From positions 1 to 56,801 of the forward strand of contig CAIXHP010000011.1 in assembly GCA_903919315.1 (NCBI GenBank): a DNA stretch of 56,801 nucleotides, written 5' to 3'. Numbering within the stretch: position 1 is the first letter of the stretch; each line of letters opens with the position of its first letter. The notes below the pieces were generated by a model. It was not told where the DNA came from. It saw nothing but the letters and a program-made list of their open reading frames with translations, and made no database searches. The position numbers were made by a program, and so were the translations under genes. The stretch comes from an uncultured Pseudomonadota bacterium. Its GTDB lineage: Bacteria > Pseudomonadota > Alphaproteobacteria > UBA9219. Below, piece by piece: positions 7,718 through 16,778 of the stretch.

Positions 7718-8937
7718 GTCGCTCCAATCTCCAAATCCGCGATAGAAGTCAGGATTATGCCTCGGGCTATAAGCATATGGCTTGTGGATCGTCTCGCGGT
7801 CTCATGAAGAACAAATCTCAGAAGGCCGATAAGCTCCAAGTCTTGACTCAAAAACCCATTGCGTTTTCTTTGTTTTCTGGAGGCGGAGGACTTGACATAG
7901 GAATGGAACAGGCTGGCTTTCAACCGTTATGCTGCATAGAGATCGATCCTCATTGCTGCACTACTTTGACGCATAATCAGCCCGCCTATCTTAAGGACGC
8001 ACGGATTATAAATAGTGATGTAAGAAAAGTTTCTCCTGACGCTCTGATGCGTGATTTTGGTTTAGTGCCGGGAGAGCTTGACCTGCTTTATGGTGGACCT
8101 CCATGCCAATCCTTTAGCCAGATTGGCAAACAAGACGGTTTAAGTGATGATCGTGGTTTGCTGTTATTCGAGATGGCGCGCTTTGCCCAAGTTCTACGCC
8201 CTAAGGTGATATTGATAGAGAATGTAAAGGCTCTTGGGACGGCAAAAGACCTTAATGGCGAACGCGGCGGAGTTTTGAAGAAATTACTGCTTAAGCTGCA
8301 TAAATTAGGATACGCCACGCACGTAAAAGTTGTTAACTCGGCCGAATTTGGGGTTGCTCAACTGCGCGAGCGTATATTTATTGTGGCGGTGCAAGCTGGA
8401 TATGAATTTGAATTTCCTGAATCAACGCACGGCCCCAACGGTAAGGCCGCCCGACTTACTGTCGGAAATGCTCTAAAGGGGTTGAGAAAGCCCGTAGGAA
8501 AAGAGCAAGCAAAAGGTAACACCAACAATCATGTGGATATTACCCCAGCAGGAGATCGTCTACGCATCAGCTTTGTATCGGAAGGCTCCTATTTGGCTTG
8601 TGCGAATGCTCCAGCAAAGATTAAGGGGCGTTTGAGTAAAAAAGATACGACAAAGTTCCTTAGGCTTTCTCGCAGCGGTCAATCAAACACTTTGAGGTGT
8701 GGCGAAATCTTCTTCCACCCACTTGAGGATCGTTACTTGACCCCTAGAGAATATATGCGAATTCATGGCTTCCCGGATGACTATTATCTGCAAGGACCTA
8801 TTCGGGGAAGATCGGGGCGCGTTAGGCATTTGGATCAACACAGGCAAGTGGCAAATTCGGTTCCCCCACCTGTTGCAAAGGCCGTAGCAACTCAAATCCT
8901 TCAAACCCTATCGGCGATGTCAGACGATGGCGATTAG
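7714..8937 (+). CDS. DNA (cytosine-5-)-methyltransferase
   Basis: All main C5-methyltransferase motifs are visible: motif I FSLFSGGGGLDIGMEQAGF (near residue 51), motif IV with the catalytic cysteine GGPPCQSFSQIGKQ, motif VI ENVKAL, motif VIII QLRERIFIVAV, and motif IX/X near the end (REYMRIHGFPDDY, QVANSVPPPVAKAV). It would transfer a methyl group from S-adenosylmethionine to C5 of cytosine and protect the host from the nuclease encoded downstream. The target sequence cannot be read from the protein. The ~45 residues before motif I are unusual; an internal ATG at 7804 is an alternative start. It is the first main gene of a four-gene operon and overlaps the next gene by 11 bases. Confidence 0.9.
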   Translation: MSRSNLQIRDRSQDYASGYKHMACGSSRGLMKNKSQKADKLQVLTQKPIAFSLFSGGGGLDIGMEQAGFQPLCCIEIDPHCCTTLTHNQPAYLKDARIINSDVRKVSPDALMRDFGLVPGELDLLYGGPPCQSFSQIGKQDGLSDDRGLLLFEMARFAQVLRPKVILIENVKALGTAKDLNGERGGVLKKLLLKLHKLGYATHVKVVNSAEFGVAQLRERIFIVAVQAGYEFEFPESTHGPNGKAARLTVGNALKGLRKPVGKEQAKGNTNNHVDITPAGDRLRISFVSEGSYLACANAPAKIKGRLSKKDTTKFLRLSRSGQSNTLRCGEIFFHPLEDRYLTPREYMRIHGFPDDYYLQGPIRGRSGRVRHLDQHRQVANSVPPPVAKAVATQILQTLSAMSDDGD

Positions 8938-10207
8938 CGAACAGCAAATTCAACAAGTTATAGAGGCAATTAAAGCGTTACATAACGACAAGGGCGATGG
9001 CTATTGCTTTCCTTCCGATGAGATTTGGGGAAACATGTCTTCGCCCCCGCTGTCGCCGCAAAAGCCCGCTGTAATTAAAAAAGTAGCTAGCGATGGTTAT
9101 ATTCTTGGAACGGGGCGAACAACTCGCGCAAAAAGTGGGCCACGTAAAGGTGCTCCCACAACGGAATATACTTTTGGCCCAGAAATATCTCCGGACTCTA
9201 TTGATATTGCCCTTCAAGGCAGTGATAGCGATTGGTCTTACCTTGAAGACCAACCGTCGCCCAATGGGACAAAAGAGCTTGGGTTTCCATTGCAGCGGCT
9301 GCTTCACGGATGCCCGGGCTCAGGAAAAAGCTACAAACTTGAGGAGCAAGCATCTAAAGCCCATTGGGTAATTAGGGCCGTATTTCATCCCGAAACCCGA
9401 TATTCAGATTTTGTGGGCGGCCTACGGCCTGTCTCTATATATCGGGTTCCTAATGAAGGCGAAGCCCCTCGTTTTATTGGCGCAAAAGTTCCCGGCGAAC
9501 CATATGTCCAATACACGGTACAGCCGGGGGCGATGCTGAAAGCATACCATCTCGCGTGTGACAATCCAGACAAGTCTGTGGTTCTGTTAATTGAAGAGCT
9601 AAGTCGTGCGGTAGCGGCTCATGTATTTGGTGATACGCTTCAACTGCTGGATAGGGTGGATACAGAAAAAGCCGGAATACCATTGGGATATAGTGAATAT
9701 GAAATCGAACCCCGTGCGGATATAAGCGCGTGGCTAAGTATGCATTCTATTGTGCACAAGCATGTTAGGCCCGGACGTATGCGCTTTCCCAACAACTTGT
9801 ATATTTGGGCTACAATGAATCGCTCGGATCAGAATGCTCGGCAATTGGATGCTGCTTTCTTGAGGCGCTGGGACAAAGAGTACCTCTCGTATGACGCAAA
9901 GTGCGGTTATGACGATATGAAAGTTGTGTATGGCGGCGGCCAAGTTACATGGGAAAAGCTGCGAGAGGCGGTTAATAAAAAACTGATTAGCATTGGTGGA
10001 GTGCCAGAAGACAAATTCATAGGCCCATATTTCCTTAGCCCGACGAAATTAAAAAATCCAAACGTCCTTGCTGAGGATTTATGGGGATATTTATGGAGTG
10101 ATGTCTTAAAGGCGCGAGCCACGACGTTTTTTGTTGGCACACAAACTTTTTCGGACCTGCTAAAAGTCTGGAATCAAGGACAAGGTGCTCCCTTAGGCGA
10201 TCTGTAA
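8927..10207 (+). CDS. McrB-like AAA+ motor subunit of a LlaJI-type restriction system
   Basis: The AAA+ module carries Walker A GCPGSGKS near residue 127, an acidic Walker B region LLIEELSRA near 222, and the McrB-type sensor/arginine-finger block IWATMNRSDQNARQLDAAFLRRWD near 290. McrB-family proteins hydrolyse GTP (some ATP) and translocate DNA to drive cleavage by an McrC-like partner. The N-terminal ~110 residues may bind DNA or recognise the site, but I see no known domain there. The start lies inside the end of the methyltransferase gene, and the nuclease gene begins 17 bases downstream, which strongly suggests one operon and one complex. Confidence 0.8.
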   Translation: MAISEQQIQQVIEAIKALHNDKGDGYCFPSDEIWGNMSSPPLSPQKPAVIKKVASDGYILGTGRTTRAKSGPRKGAPTTEYTFGPEISPDSIDIALQGSDSDWSYLEDQPSPNGTKELGFPLQRLLHGCPGSGKSYKLEEQASKAHWVIRAVFHPETRYSDFVGGLRPVSIYRVPNEGEAPRFIGAKVPGEPYVQYTVQPGAMLKAYHLACDNPDKSVVLLIEELSRAVAAHVFGDTLQLLDRVDTEKAGIPLGYSEYEIEPRADISAWLSMHSIVHKHVRPGRMRFPNNLYIWATMNRSDQNARQLDAAFLRRWDKEYLSYDAKCGYDDMKVVYGGGQVTWEKLREAVNKKLISIGGVPEDKFIGPYFLSPTKLKNPNVLAEDLWGYLWSDVLKARATTFFVGTQTFSDLLKVWNQGQGAPLGDL

Positions 10208-10223
10208 TCTAGGATTATCCCAA

Positions 10224-11567
10224 ATGGATGCCCTCTATGCCCTTAAAAATTTTCTTTATGAAGGGCAGGTCATGTCATCTCTGGCGTGGCAAGAGCAGTT
10301 GCGTGTAACAGATACATCATTTCGCGCCTTTATGGCCGATGGCATATTCGTTCCTAGTAGTGCACAGGCGTTTAGACTGAACTTTGTCGGGGTTCTTTTT
10401 ACAGACAATGAAGCTTTTACTGTGCTTCCCAAAATATTCCGCAATTCAGTAGAAACAAAAAACGCGTCGCTTCAATATGATGTTGTAGCTTGTATCAGGC
10501 GATATATTGCGAGCGTCCGCAGGCGAACAAGACACGCTGAAGCCTCGGAAACCTTATCTTTGAAGGATGAAGGGGCAAAAATAATAGATGTGTTTTTGTC
10601 TCTTGTGGATTGGACTTTAGATAGGGGCATCCATTCTGAAAGAATAGAAGCACATGGCTTTGACTCCTCCGATATTGACTGGGGGGCAACCATGCGCGAT
10701 GGAATACCCCTACATATCGGGCGTTCGGTGGTGTATTCAGAAATCACGAGCCGAGAGATTACTAACCGATACGGCCCTCTGGCGCAAATACAAGCCAAGG
10801 CTTTGTTAGCCATGCATCAGGGGCTTAAACCGGCGTCTTTGCTGTGGCTGGATGAAAACGACCCCATTCTTGAAATGGCTGCCGATGTTATTGCCTCATT
10901 TGACGAAAATGAGAACGTCTCAGTACATACGGAAACTGATTTATTAGAGTATATGAACGGATGTAATCAAGATCACGACAAAGAGCTAGCAGGCATTCTC
11001 TTTGAATGGTTGTCTGGGGTTCAGCGTGGAATAGACCGTCCTAGCGCATATGGCACAACAGCTTTTGAGTATGTGTGGGAAGATATGTGCCGTGAAATTG
11101 TAAGAGAGCTTGGCGACCTAACGTCACACGAAGAAATTGCAAGTCAACCGTTGTATGTATTCCCCCACACAAATAAAAAACCCCAAGGGCAGCGCCCAGA
11201 CATACTTCGTCAGTTGCCTGATGGGATCGTTATACTTGACGCAAAATGGTATGATGCAGACAGCCGAGACTGGCCGGGCACTCAAGACGTTATTAAACAA
11301 ATGATGTATCAGGCTAGCGTAGCTAATAATCTGCGCGTCATTTGCAACGCATTCTTGGTGCCAACTTGCATGTATGGGCAAGAGATTTTCTGTGTTGGGC
11401 GGGCATGTATGGCCAACTCATCTGAGAAAATAGATGAAAGATTTCCTGAAGTGGAGTTGTTAGCCGTGCCTTGGAATCTCGCTTATGCGGCATATTGTGG
11501 CACGATTAACAATAAAATCATCGCTGCTTCCGTACTAAGCCCTAATGTCTGTGGCAGGTATGACTAA
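10224..11567 (+). CDS. LlaJI/McrC-like restriction endonuclease subunit
   Basis: The protein matches the LlaJI restriction endonuclease family (PF09563 type). Its N-terminal half resembles the McrC partner domain. The C-terminal third carries a PD-(D/E)xK nuclease core: RPDILRQLPDGIVILDAKWY near residues 335-354, with D, D and K as the likely metal-binding and catalytic residues, followed by the helix TQDVIKQMMYQASVA. With the McrB-like gene upstream it should form the cleaving half of the system, acting on DNA not protected by the methyltransferase. Its stop lies inside the start of the vsr gene. Codon use is A+T-rich like the rest of this operon. Confidence 0.75.
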   Translation: MDALYALKNFLYEGQVMSSLAWQEQLRVTDTSFRAFMADGIFVPSSAQAFRLNFVGVLFTDNEAFTVLPKIFRNSVETKNASLQYDVVACIRRYIASVRRRTRHAEASETLSLKDEGAKIIDVFLSLVDWTLDRGIHSERIEAHGFDSSDIDWGATMRDGIPLHIGRSVVYSEITSREITNRYGPLAQIQAKALLAMHQGLKPASLLWLDENDPILEMAADVIASFDENENVSVHTETDLLEYMNGCNQDHDKELAGILFEWLSGVQRGIDRPSAYGTTAFEYVWEDMCREIVRELGDLTSHEEIASQPLYVFPHTNKKPQGQRPDILRQLPDGIVILDAKWYDADSRDWPGTQDVIKQMMYQASVANNLRVICNAFLVPTCMYGQEIFCVGRACMANSSEKIDERFPEVELLAVPWNLAYAAYCGTINNKIIAASVLSPNVCGRYD

Positions 11568-12027
11568 TCGGTCTAAGAAAAGAAACTTAACGCGATCCGA
11601 GATTATGTCCCGTGTTCGCGGGAAAAACACATCCCCGGAGATTTTTGTTCGTAAGACTCTTTGTGCTTTGGGGTTGGGTGGTTACCGTCTTCACCGAAAA
11701 GGGTTGCCGGGTAAGCCAGATATTTGTTTTGTGAGAAGAAGGAAGGCTATCTTCGTTAATGGGTGTTTTTGGCACGGACACAATTGTACACATGGACGCA
11801 GACTTCCGGTAACCAATACTGACTATTGGTGTGCAAAAATATCCGGAAATAAGCGCAGAGATATAGATAACGCAGCCCAACTACGATCTCTTGGATGGTC
11901 TGTATTAACATTGTGGGAGTGTAAGCTTAAAGACCAGAAGCATTTGAGCATGAGACTGTCTCACTTCATGGGGGATACTCGAACAGTTGGTCGTTCTGTA
12001 AAGATAAAACAGGTTGTTTCTGGCTAG
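11545..12027 (+). CDS. vsr: Very short patch repair (Vsr) endonuclease
   Basis: Clear Vsr family member: TRSEIMSRVRGKNTSPE near the start, the fold core GLPGKPDICFVRRRKAIFVNG with the catalytic aspartate, the zinc-binding GCFWHGHNC, and the end region LRSLGWSVLTLWEC. Vsr nicks next to T:G mismatches that arise when 5-methylcytosine deaminates, starting repair back to C:G. Its place directly after the C5-methyltransferase and nuclease genes fits that job. It overlaps the nuclease gene by 23 bases; an ATG at 11560 (MTNRSKKRN) is also possible. It is the last gene of the operon. Confidence 0.9.
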   Translation: MSVAGMTNRSKKRNLTRSEIMSRVRGKNTSPEIFVRKTLCALGLGGYRLHRKGLPGKPDICFVRRRKAIFVNGCFWHGHNCTHGRRLPVTNTDYWCAKISGNKRRDIDNAAQLRSLGWSVLTLWECKLKDQKHLSMRLSHFMGDTRTVGRSVKIKQVVSG

Positions 12028-12246
12028 AGGGTCAACATAAAATGGGCTTTTGCGGCTGGTCTGTATTGGCTATATCTCTCCGCTGCTACCAAGTTTATCT
12101 TTACAAATCAAAGCGTTGTGCGTCGCCTGCAAGGGCGATGAGCACGCTTGTTTTGCCTTCTGGAAGCACTGTGGAAGCAAGAGGGAGAGAAATTCTGCGT
12201 ATTTGGCAGAGATACCCTTCCCCTCTTGTCAGTTTCAGCCTTGCAA
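12028..12246. other. Non-coding gap between vsr and cusA
   Basis: Convergent genes end on both sides. I see no convincing ORF or repeat. A weak interrupted inverted repeat (aagaggg...ccctctt on the minus strand, about 12175-12225) may be the end signal of the cus operon. The right edge of the mobile island may lie here, but no attachment-site duplication is visible. Confidence 0.3.
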
Positions 12247-15200
12247 TCACTCCGCTTCAGGTTTGTCTTGTCTCGCGTTGGCGTTGCCTTTCCATATGGC
12301 AAAGAGAACGGGATAGACGGCCAGCTCCATCAAAAACGATGTTAGAATGCCGCCGATCATGGGGGCGGCGATGCGTTTCATGACGTCGCTCCCTGCGCCG
12401 GTGGCGAACATGATGGGCAGAAGACCAAACAGCATGCAGGCGACGGTCATAACTTTGGGACGCAGCCGTTTGACGGCCCCGGTGATAATCGCCTCTTTTA
12501 GGTCGGCCCATCCGTTCATTCTGCCGTTGTTCACGGCGTTTTTGTAGGCGAGATCGAGATAAAGCAGCATGAACACCGCTGTTTCCGCATCCACGCCAAG
12601 CAGCGCGATGAAGCCGACCCAGACGGCGATGCTCATGTTGTAGCCCAGAAGATGCACGAACCAGATTGCGCCGATGGCGGAAAAGGGCACCGCCATAAGG
12701 ATGATTGCCGTTTTAACGAGCGATTTCGTGTTGAGATAAAGCAGCAAGAACACCACGAAGAGCGTGATCGGCAGCACGATCTTGAGCCGTGCCTGCACAC
12801 GTTCCATCGACTCGTATTGGCCGCTCCACACCAATTGATAACCGGTTGGCATGGTGACATTATTCGCAACGGCATCCTTGGCGTCATGGACATAACCGCC
12901 GATATCGCGCCCGCTGATGTCGACATAAACATAACCGGAAAGCCGACCATTCTCGTCGCGGATCATGGCGGGGCCTGTCCGAACGCTGATGTCGGCAAGC
13001 TGGCCGATGGGAACTTGCGCGCCGAAGGGCGTGCCGACCAGCACGCCCTTCAAGGAATCCAGATCGCTACGGAAATCGCGCATGTAGCGGACGCTGACAG
13101 CATAGCGCTCACGTCCCTCGACGGTCGTGGTAATGTTCTCGCCTCCAACCGCCGACATGAGAACGGCATTGGCGTCGTCCACCGACAATCCGTAACGCGC
13201 CAAGGCTTCGCGGTTCAGATCGAAATCAATGAAATATCCGCCGCTGGTGCGCTCGGCATAGGCGCTGGCCGTACCCTCAACGCCTTTCAGCGTTTTTTCG
13301 ATTTGTCCGCCGATTTTCTCGATCTCGTTCAGATCGGGGCCAAGGATTTTAATGCCGAGCGGCGTTCGCACACCCGTGGTGAGCATGTCAATCCGCGCCT
13401 TGATGGGCATCGTCCATGCCGGGGCAAGCCCTGGCAAAGTCAGCGCCTCATTAAAGCCTCCAGGGCCGTAAATAAGCTCCTGCGTGCTTTTATGGTCGGG
13501 CCAAAAGCGGCGCAGAATCTCTTTGATAAAATCAGGCGGCCAGTCGGAATACCATTGCGGCACAACCGGCCATTCGCTTGGAGGCTTCAGCAAAACAGTT
13601 GTTTCCATCATCGAGAACGGCGCGGGATCTGTCGCCGTTTCCGCGCGTCCGGCCTTGCCAAACACGCGCTCGACCTCCGGGAAACTTTTCAGAACCTTGT
13701 CCTGCTGATGCAGAAGTTTCGCCGCTTCTGTAACGGACAGTCCAGGCAACGTCGTCGGCATATAAAGCAACGCGCATTCGTCCAGTGGGGGCATGAATTC
13801 CGATCCCATGCGGAAGAACACCGGCAAGGTCAGAGCCATCGTGAGGAAGGCTGTGCCAAGGGTTAACCCTTTATGCTCCAACACCCACGCCACGATCGGC
13901 TGGTAGGCCCGCATCAGCGGACGGCTGATCGGATGATCGTCTTCCTTGTGAATTTTGCCGACAAGCAGCGCGTTCACAAAACGCGCGAAGATGCCATGCC
14001 CCCTGGCTATTGGTTTTGTCCGAATGCAGAGAACGAGAAGCGCCGGAACCAGAGTGATGGCGAGCAAGGCCGCTATCGCCATGGCGAAAGTCTTTGTGTA
14101 GGCAAGCGGCGTGAACAATCGTCCTTCCTGCGCTTCCAACGTGAAGACTGGCAGGAAAGACACGGCGATGACCAGTAGCGCGAAGAAACTCGGCGCGGCG
14201 ACTTCCTTGACCGCCTCCATCAAAAGCGCCTGTTTGTTGATGTTTCCTCCAGAACTGTCGGCCTGTTCCAGTTTTTTATGAGCCTGTTCAACCACGACGA
14301 TCGCCGCATCCACCATAGCCCCTATGGCAACGGCAATGCCTCCAAGCGACATAATGTTCGCCGTCATGCCCGAAAGTTGAATAGGGATGAAGGCCAGCAA
14401 GACCGTAATCGGGATGGAGATGATCGGCACAATAGCGCTGGGAAAGTGCCAGAGAAAGATCATGATCACGAGACTGACGATCAGCAATTCTTCGACCAAT
14501 GTGTGCTTGAGCGTGTCGATGGAACGGTCGATCAGGTCGGAACGGTCATAGGTGGTCACGATCTTGACGCCGTTGGGAAGCGTCGGCTCGATCTCTTTGA
14601 TTTTCGCTTTGACGCGTTGAATAACCTTTTCCGCGTTCTCGCCGACGCGCTGAATCACAATGCCACCAACGCCTTCGCCTTCGCCGTCCAGTTCCGCGAT
14701 ACCGCGCCGTAAATCCGGCCCAAAGCCCAAGGTTGCAATATCCCGAATGAGCACCGGCGTGCCAGTGGCGGGATTTGCCTTCACGACGATCTTGCCGATG
14801 TCTTCCAACGATTTGATATAGCCGCGTCCGCGTACCATGTATTCGCGTCCGCTCATTTCCACCAATCTTGCGCCGACATCGTTGTTGCCTTTTTGCAGGG
14901 CGGAAACGACATCGCCTATGGGAATGCCATAAGATTGAAGTTTGGCGGGATCAACCGTGACCTGATATTGCCGGACAAATCCGCCCAGCGGTGCGACTTC
15001 GGCCACGCCTGGCACCGCTTGCAAGGCGTAGCGCAACGTCCAATCCTGCAAACTTCGCAGCTGGTCGAGGCTGTTCTGGCCTGTTTGATCGACTAATGCG
15101 TATTCATAAACCCATCCCACGGCGGTGGCGTCTTTTGCCAACTCAACCGAGACGCCTTGCGGTAAACGCGACGTGATGGAATTCAGGTATTCCAGCGTGC

Positions 15201-15522
15201 GCGAACGCGCCCAGTAAAGATCCGTCCCTTCCTCAAAAATCACATAGACGTAAGAGTATCCAAAGTCGGAGAAGCCGCGAATATCCTTGACCTTGGGCAT
15301 CCCCAGCAAGGCCGAGGAAATCGGATAAGTGACCTGATCCTCGATAATATCAGGACTGCGATCCCATTTGGCATAAATGACAACTTGCGTATCCGATAGA
15401 TCGGGAATGGCGTCGAGTTTTGTGTTCTGAAGGGCATGCGCACCGACAAGGATCGCCACAAAAGTGAACAAGAACACAAGAAACTTGTTGCGGGCGCAAA
15501 GTTCGATAAGTTTCTCAATCAT
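12247..15522 (-). CDS. cusA: CusA-type heavy-metal efflux RND transporter
   Basis: This is an inner-membrane pump of the HME-RND family, full length at 1091 residues. Family signatures include FGYSYVYVIFEEGTD, PAIVPIISIPITVLLAFIP, and the proton-relay segment AIGAMVDAAIVVVEQAHK in the fourth membrane helix. Three conserved methionines that form the Cu(I)/Ag(I) site of CusA are present in their usual contexts: LLYMPTTLPG, FSMMETTVLL and ARIDMLTTG. This argues for copper/silver rather than cobalt, zinc or cadmium. It would take ions from the periplasm or cytoplasm and drive them out through the CusBC channel. It is the last gene of the operon, and its ATG overlaps the cusB stop. Confidence 0.92.
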   Translation of the reverse strand: MIEKLIELCARNKFLVFLFTFVAILVGAHALQNTKLDAIPDLSDTQVVIYAKWDRSPDIIEDQVTYPISSALLGMPKVKDIRGFSDFGYSYVYVIFEEGTDLYWARSRTLEYLNSITSRLPQGVSVELAKDATAVGWVYEYALVDQTGQNSLDQLRSLQDWTLRYALQAVPGVAEVAPLGGFVRQYQVTVDPAKLQSYGIPIGDVVSALQKGNNDVGARLVEMSGREYMVRGRGYIKSLEDIGKIVVKANPATGTPVLIRDIATLGFGPDLRRGIAELDGEGEGVGGIVIQRVGENAEKVIQRVKAKIKEIEPTLPNGVKIVTTYDRSDLIDRSIDTLKHTLVEELLIVSLVIMIFLWHFPSAIVPIISIPITVLLAFIPIQLSGMTANIMSLGGIAVAIGAMVDAAIVVVEQAHKKLEQADSSGGNINKQALLMEAVKEVAAPSFFALLVIAVSFLPVFTLEAQEGRLFTPLAYTKTFAMAIAALLAITLVPALLVLCIRTKPIARGHGIFARFVNALLVGKIHKEDDHPISRPLMRAYQPIVAWVLEHKGLTLGTAFLTMALTLPVFFRMGSEFMPPLDECALLYMPTTLPGLSVTEAAKLLHQQDKVLKSFPEVERVFGKAGRAETATDPAPFSMMETTVLLKPPSEWPVVPQWYSDWPPDFIKEILRRFWPDHKSTQELIYGPGGFNEALTLPGLAPAWTMPIKARIDMLTTGVRTPLGIKILGPDLNEIEKIGGQIEKTLKGVEGTASAYAERTSGGYFIDFDLNREALARYGLSVDDANAVLMSAVGGENITTTVEGRERYAVSVRYMRDFRSDLDSLKGVLVGTPFGAQVPIGQLADISVRTGPAMIRDENGRLSGYVYVDISGRDIGGYVHDAKDAVANNVTMPTGYQLVWSGQYESMERVQARLKIVLPITLFVVFLLLYLNTKSLVKTAIILMAVPFSAIGAIWFVHLLGYNMSIAVWVGFIALLGVDAETAVFMLLYLDLAYKNAVNNGRMNGWADLKEAIITGAVKRLRPKVMTVACMLFGLLPIMFATGAGSDVMKRIAAPMIGGILTSFLMELAVYPVLFAIWKGNANARQDKPEAE

Positions 15523-16769
15523 GGCTTTTGGCTCCCTTGGGTAAAATTCTGCAAGGCTGCGCGAATGTTGCTTTCAGCGTCGATGAGGAATGACGCGCTG
15601 GTCACGACGGCATCGCCTTCAGCCAATCCTTCGAGGACTTCCGCGTACCCATCGCTTATGATACCCGTTTTGACGGTCTGCGGCTGGAAAAGCCCATCGC
15701 CCCTGTCGATCAGAACGGCCTTGGTTTGACCGTTGTTCAAGAGCGCGGAAGTTGGAACCGCAAGCACAGGCTCGTGATGAGCGGCCTCAAGGCGCGTATT
15801 TCCGTACATATCGGTACGCAGAAGCTGTTCCGCATTGGGCAAGGAGAGTCTGACTTTTGCGGTTCGTGTCGATGGACTTATATCAGGATAAAGAAAATCG
15901 ACCTTGCCTTCGAAACTTTGTTCCGAAAAAGCGGCGAAAGTTACGGTGGCATTCTGTCCGACCGCGAGGAAAGCCAGGTCTTGCTCGAAAATATCGGCCA
16001 CAAACCAAACACTGGAGAGATCAACGAGCCGATAAAGCTTGTCGCCGGAAGCAAATTTCATTCCTTCAATGGCCTGCTTTTCCAGAACAGTTCCATCGGT
16101 TGGCGCGCGCATGATGATGCTGGTATTGACCTTACGTTCACGCTTCAGGCGTTCGATTTCTTCATCTGGCACGGCGAGCGTGACAAGACGCGCCAGAGAT
16201 CCACTTTTTCCTTGCGCGCTTAAGGATAATCCGCTTGAAGCGCTAAGATATTCCGTTTCGATCTGAATGAGTTGCGGGCTGTAAACGGTAAAAAGCGCAT
16301 CGCCCTTTTTGACGCGTTGTCCGGTTGCGTTGACATGCAGTTTTTCGACCCATCCCTCGAAACGCGGCGCGATGACGGTTTGTCGCGTTTCATCCATCTG
16401 CACCGTTCCTGCGGCCCTTACAGAGCGAGATAAAGGGCGACGCCCCACTTTTTCGGTCTTTACGCCAAGCCTTTGCACGCGCTCTGCCGAAACGCGCACG
16501 CTCCCCTGTTCCTGCGCGGCTTCGTTCTCATAGACGGGAACGTAATCCATGCCCATTTCGTCCTGTTTTGGCACAGGCGATGTGTCAGGCAGTCCCATCG
16601 GGTTTCGGTAATAGAGAATTTTTCCTTTGCCCGTGGGCGTGGGCGAAGCCTGTTCTTTCCCCGCGCTTGCAAGAGTCGTTTCAGCTTTTTTAAAGCCGAG
16701 GCCATAACCGATGCCGAGAGCGGCAGCCAGCGCCAGAAGAATGACAAACAGCCGAATGAGGAATCGCAT
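15519..16769 (-). CDS. cusB: CusB-type periplasmic adaptor of the copper/silver efflux pump
   Basis: This is a membrane-fusion protein linking the CusA pump to the CusC channel. The N-terminus has one membrane segment or uncleaved signal (FLIRLFVILLALAAALGIGYG). The metal-binding stretch YYRNPMGLPDTSPVPKQDEM follows, with the methionines that bind Cu(I)/Ag(I) in CusB. The beta-barrel/lipoyl parts come after it (VIAPRFEGWVEKLHVN, GDALFTVYSPQL, IMRAPTDGTV). Length and order match the family. It overlaps cusA by four bases (ATGA) and starts nine bases after the cusC stop, so the three are co-translated. Confidence 0.9.
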   Translation of the reverse strand: MRFLIRLFVILLALAAALGIGYGLGFKKAETTLASAGKEQASPTPTGKGKILYYRNPMGLPDTSPVPKQDEMGMDYVPVYENEAAQEQGSVRVSAERVQRLGVKTEKVGRRPLSRSVRAAGTVQMDETRQTVIAPRFEGWVEKLHVNATGQRVKKGDALFTVYSPQLIQIETEYLSASSGLSLSAQGKSGSLARLVTLAVPDEEIERLKRERKVNTSIIMRAPTDGTVLEKQAIEGMKFASGDKLYRLVDLSSVWFVADIFEQDLAFLAVGQNATVTFAAFSEQSFEGKVDFLYPDISPSTRTAKVRLSLPNAEQLLRTDMYGNTRLEAAHHEPVLAVPTSALLNNGQTKAVLIDRGDGLFQPQTVKTGIISDGYAEVLEGLAEGDAVVTSASFLIDAESNIRAALQNFTQGSQKP

Positions 16770-16778
16770 GACGATCTC

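Noticed and set aside
12652-13866. 404-residue open frame on the plus strand
   Set aside because: Antisense to cusA, which carries all family motifs.
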